From DRYM01 sp964564025 (GTDB lineage Archaea; Thermoproteota; Thermoprotei_A; EX4484-217-1), in the NCBI GenBank assembly GCA_964564025.1, contig CAZLZO010000054.1:1-6964 (forward strand): a stretch of DNA of 6,964 nucleotides, in the 5' to 3' direction. The notes under the pieces were generated by a model. That model saw only the letters and a list, made by a program, of their open reading frames with translations. It searched no databases and was not told where the DNA came from. The translations under genes were made by a program, and so were the position numbers. Shown here in pieces: positions 5,747-6,964 of this stretch. Numbering within the stretch: the first letter of the stretch is position 1; each line of letters starts with the position of its first letter.

Positions 5747-6634
5747 TTGAAACATAGTTTATTTAGATACATAGTTTTATGGACTAATGATGAAGGAAAG
5801 GAATGCAATTTAGAGGTTTCTTCAAGTATAGGGTTTTTTATAGGAAGACCTACAACCGAACTTGCTAAGCTAGGTGCTTCAGATTATACGGGAGTTTACT
5901 TCTATTTTCCATCTGAAAAGAGAGTTAACCATACTGGTATTAGGGATTTGAGGGTTAGTAGGTTGCATTTAGAAGTTAAGACTACGCCTGAGGGTATTAT
6001 TGTTAAGGATCATGGTCCTAAGGGTGAAGGTTCGACTAATGGTACTTTTGTTAACGATATTAGATTAGGAAAGGGCGAGAAGAGGTTTGTTAAGCCTAGT
6101 GTTAGGGTTAAGCTTGGGAGTTCTGGTCCTATTTTTACGTTTCTCGCTAAGAAGCCTAGGGAGAAGCCGATGTTTAGTTTGGAAGCTAATGTTCCCCTTG
6201 AGCTTCCTTTAGGTATTGGTAGGAAGCTTGTTAATATGGGGTTTACTAGTGAGGTTAAATTTCTACCTAATAGTGTAGTTGTTGTTTTAAAGCCCCATGT
6301 TTTCGGTGAAACGGATTATGCTTTGGTCAATTCTGTAAAGCTTAGTGAGAATGCTGAGAAGAAGCTCATAATGTATAAGCTTATTGATGTTTTAGGTGAT
6401 GCATTGCTTCACATTAAGAACGGTAGAGTAGATGATGCTAAAGTAGCTTTGAGCAAAATAGAGTTGAAACAGTATAGGAAGCTTATCGAGAGTTTAGGCG
6501 ATGAAAACATTGTTAAGGAGTATGGTAACGTTATCTTCCTTGCTAAACAACGTGAAACCTATCTAAGCGCCTTGGAGAATCATGTTTTAAAACTCAAAAG
6601 TATGTTGAAAGAGTTAGTTAATAAGCTGCTCTAG
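5747..6634 (+). CDS. FHA-domain protein with uncharacterised C-terminal half
   Basis: A 295-residue protein. Residues about 5-135 are an FHA domain, a phosphothreonine-binding beta-sandwich, with the key motifs FIGR (31-34), SRLHLEV (71-77) and STNGTFVN (96-103). GR, S-R-x-H and the N of NGT, which contact phosphopeptide in known FHA domains, are all conserved. Residues about 140-190 look like a small alpha/beta region (KLVNMGF, then VKFLPNSVVVVLKP). Residues 199-295 are helical, ending in a Leu-rich amphipathic helix. I do not recognise this C-terminal half; it may link to the ESCRT-like partners. No membrane segment is seen, so it is cytoplasmic. TTG 5747 is the first start after an in-frame stop at 5741, with only a weak SD (GTGGT, 5737-5741). 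It sits just after the kinase, whose targets it probably reads, as kinase/FHA pairs do in bacterial type VI secretion. Confidence 0.92.
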   Translation: MKHSLFRYIVLWTNDEGKECNLEVSSSIGFFIGRPTTELAKLGASDYTGVYFYFPSEKRVNHTGIRDLRVSRLHLEVKTTPEGIIVKDHGPKGEGSTNGTFVNDIRLGKGEKRFVKPSVRVKLGSSGPIFTFLAKKPREKPMFSLEANVPLELPLGIGRKLVNMGFTSEVKFLPNSVVVVLKPHVFGETDYALVNSVKLSENAEKKLIMYKLIDVLGDALLHIKNGRVDDAKVALSKIELKQYRKLIESLGDENIVKEYGNVIFLAKQRETYLSALENHVLKLKSMLKELVNKLL

Positions 6635-6637
6635 AAT

Positions 6638-6670
6638 ACTTTTTAATTTCTATTTTATTTCTACTTTTCT
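6638..6670 (+). terminator. T-rich terminator after the FHA gene
   Basis: Several T runs follow the FHA stop codon (CTTTTTAATTTC, then TTTTATTTC and CTTTTCT) without a hairpin. This is the usual form of archaeal intrinsic termination and marks the likely end of the upstream operon. Confidence 0.6.
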
Positions 6671-6687
6671 GAAACATTACTGTTAGC

Positions 6688-6700
6688 TAAAAGTTTATAG
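6688..6700 (+). promoter_or_regulatory. TATA box and BRE of the downstream ATPase gene
   Basis: TAAAAG followed by TTTATA (6694-6699) fits an archaeal BRE/TATA pair. Transcription would start about 25 bases later, near 6720-6725, giving a leader of roughly 15 bases before ATG 6738. The operator repeats begin directly at its 3' edge. Confidence 0.6.
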
Positions 6701-6738
6701 GTTACAGGGGTGTAACTAGGTTACAGGGGTGTAACCTA
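6698..6738. promoter_or_regulatory. Tandem palindromic operator (2 x 19 bp)
   Basis: Two perfect, directly adjacent copies of TAGGTTACAGGGGTGTAAC occupy 6698-6716 and 6717-6735. Each is itself an inverted repeat. The second has 9-bp arms (TAGGTTACA 6717-6725, TGTAACCTA 6730-6738) around GGGG and ends on the A of the start codon. The first keeps 6-bp arms (GTTACA 6701-6706, TGTAAC 6711-6716). They fill the space from the TATA box to the ATG and cover the expected start site, so a bound dimeric regulator should repress. GGTG within the second copy (6728-6731) could double as the SD, six bases before ATG. Confidence 0.75.
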
Positions 6739-6964
6739 TGCTTTTCGATCCTAGACCTAAAGAGTGTAAAGCCGAGTTATTTGACAGAGAGGAAGAGCTT
6801 AAGTTCCTTTCAAGATATGTGGTTTCTGGGTCTCCTATTATTTTATGCTTAGGTATAAGGAGAGTAGGGAAAACATCAGTTTTAAAAGTTTTTCTTAATG
6901 AAAGCAATTGCCCTTACATATATGTTGATGCTAGGAGACTGTCTGAGTTTGGATTTTCTAAGCA
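6738..6964 (+). CDS. ATPase_2-family archaeal ATPase, 3' partial
   Basis: The first 75 codons of a P-loop ATPase of the archaeal ATPase_2 type (related to STAND/AAA+ ATPases). It shows the family opening LFDREEEL (14-21), the characteristic Walker A GIRRVGKTS (39-47), and the next strand YIYVDARRL (60-68). Members usually have about 350-450 residues, often with a C-terminal winged helix or nuclease-like domain; the rest lies beyond the window. Their roles are mostly unknown, and many are encoded in mobile or defence-like regions. It has its own promoter and a tandem palindromic operator and is separated from the FHA gene by a terminator, so it is probably not part of the upstream operon. The ATG is fixed by the operator and TATA spacing. 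Confidence 0.88.
   Translation, partial: MLFDPRPKECKAELFDREEELKFLSRYVVSGSPIILCLGIRRVGKTSVLKVFLNESNCPYIYVDARRLSEFGFSK

Noticed and set aside
6698..6735. CRISPR-like repeats
   Set aside because: The two copies touch with no spacer, are short and palindromic, and sit on a promoter, so an operator explains them better.
6716..6907. Minus-strand frame opposite the ATPase start
   Set aside because: The plus strand has a Walker A motif, promoter and operator; the minus frame has no support.

Overview
The window looks like a piece of a hyperthermophilic archaeal genome, most likely Thermoproteota (Crenarchaeota). The DNA is AT-rich, Arg is read almost only from AGA/AGG and Ile often from ATA. Start codons are frequently TTG or GTG behind GGTGA-type Shine-Dalgarno (SD) sites. 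Genes are packed on one strand with overlapping or few-base junctions, stop signals are T-rich, and the Vps4/CdvC-like ATPase and Thr-rich extracellular stalk fit that group. It appears to be a short-read, probably metagenomic, assembly: a run of exactly 100 N (1373-1472) is flanked by the same 55 bases on both sides, the mark of two contigs that overlap by one k-mer and were not merged.

Layout, all on the + strand: (1) 3-665, end of an alpha/beta plus winged-helix protein that starts outside the window. (2) 662-1234, a membrane-anchored coiled-coil protein. (3) 1320-2083, interrupted by the artificial gap, a basic helical coiled-coil protein resembling ESCRT-III. (4) 2172-3401, a Vps4/CdvC-type AAA ATPase with an N-terminal MIT-like helical bundle. 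(5) 3409-4688, a secreted, membrane-tethered seven-bladed beta-propeller encoded in two frames. The frames join at a perfectly phased A AAA AAC heptamer, so this is either a -1 frameshifting gene or a one-base homopolymer error. (6) 4692-5729, a membrane-anchored Ser/Thr protein kinase with all catalytic motifs. (7) 5747-6634, an FHA-domain phosphothreonine reader with a novel C-terminal half. After a T-rich terminator a separate unit starts: an ATPase_2-family gene (6738 to window end) behind a tandem palindromic operator.

Read together, genes 2-7 look like one functional module: an extracellular propeller sensor and a transmembrane kinase (a split receptor kinase), an FHA protein to read the phosphorylation, and an ESCRT-like filament protein plus Vps4-like disassembly ATPase as the membrane-remodelling output. 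The parts are seen or recognisable in the sequence. The coupling of phospho-signalling to ESCRT-type remodelling is inferred from the gene order and is the main candidate for an undescribed system here.
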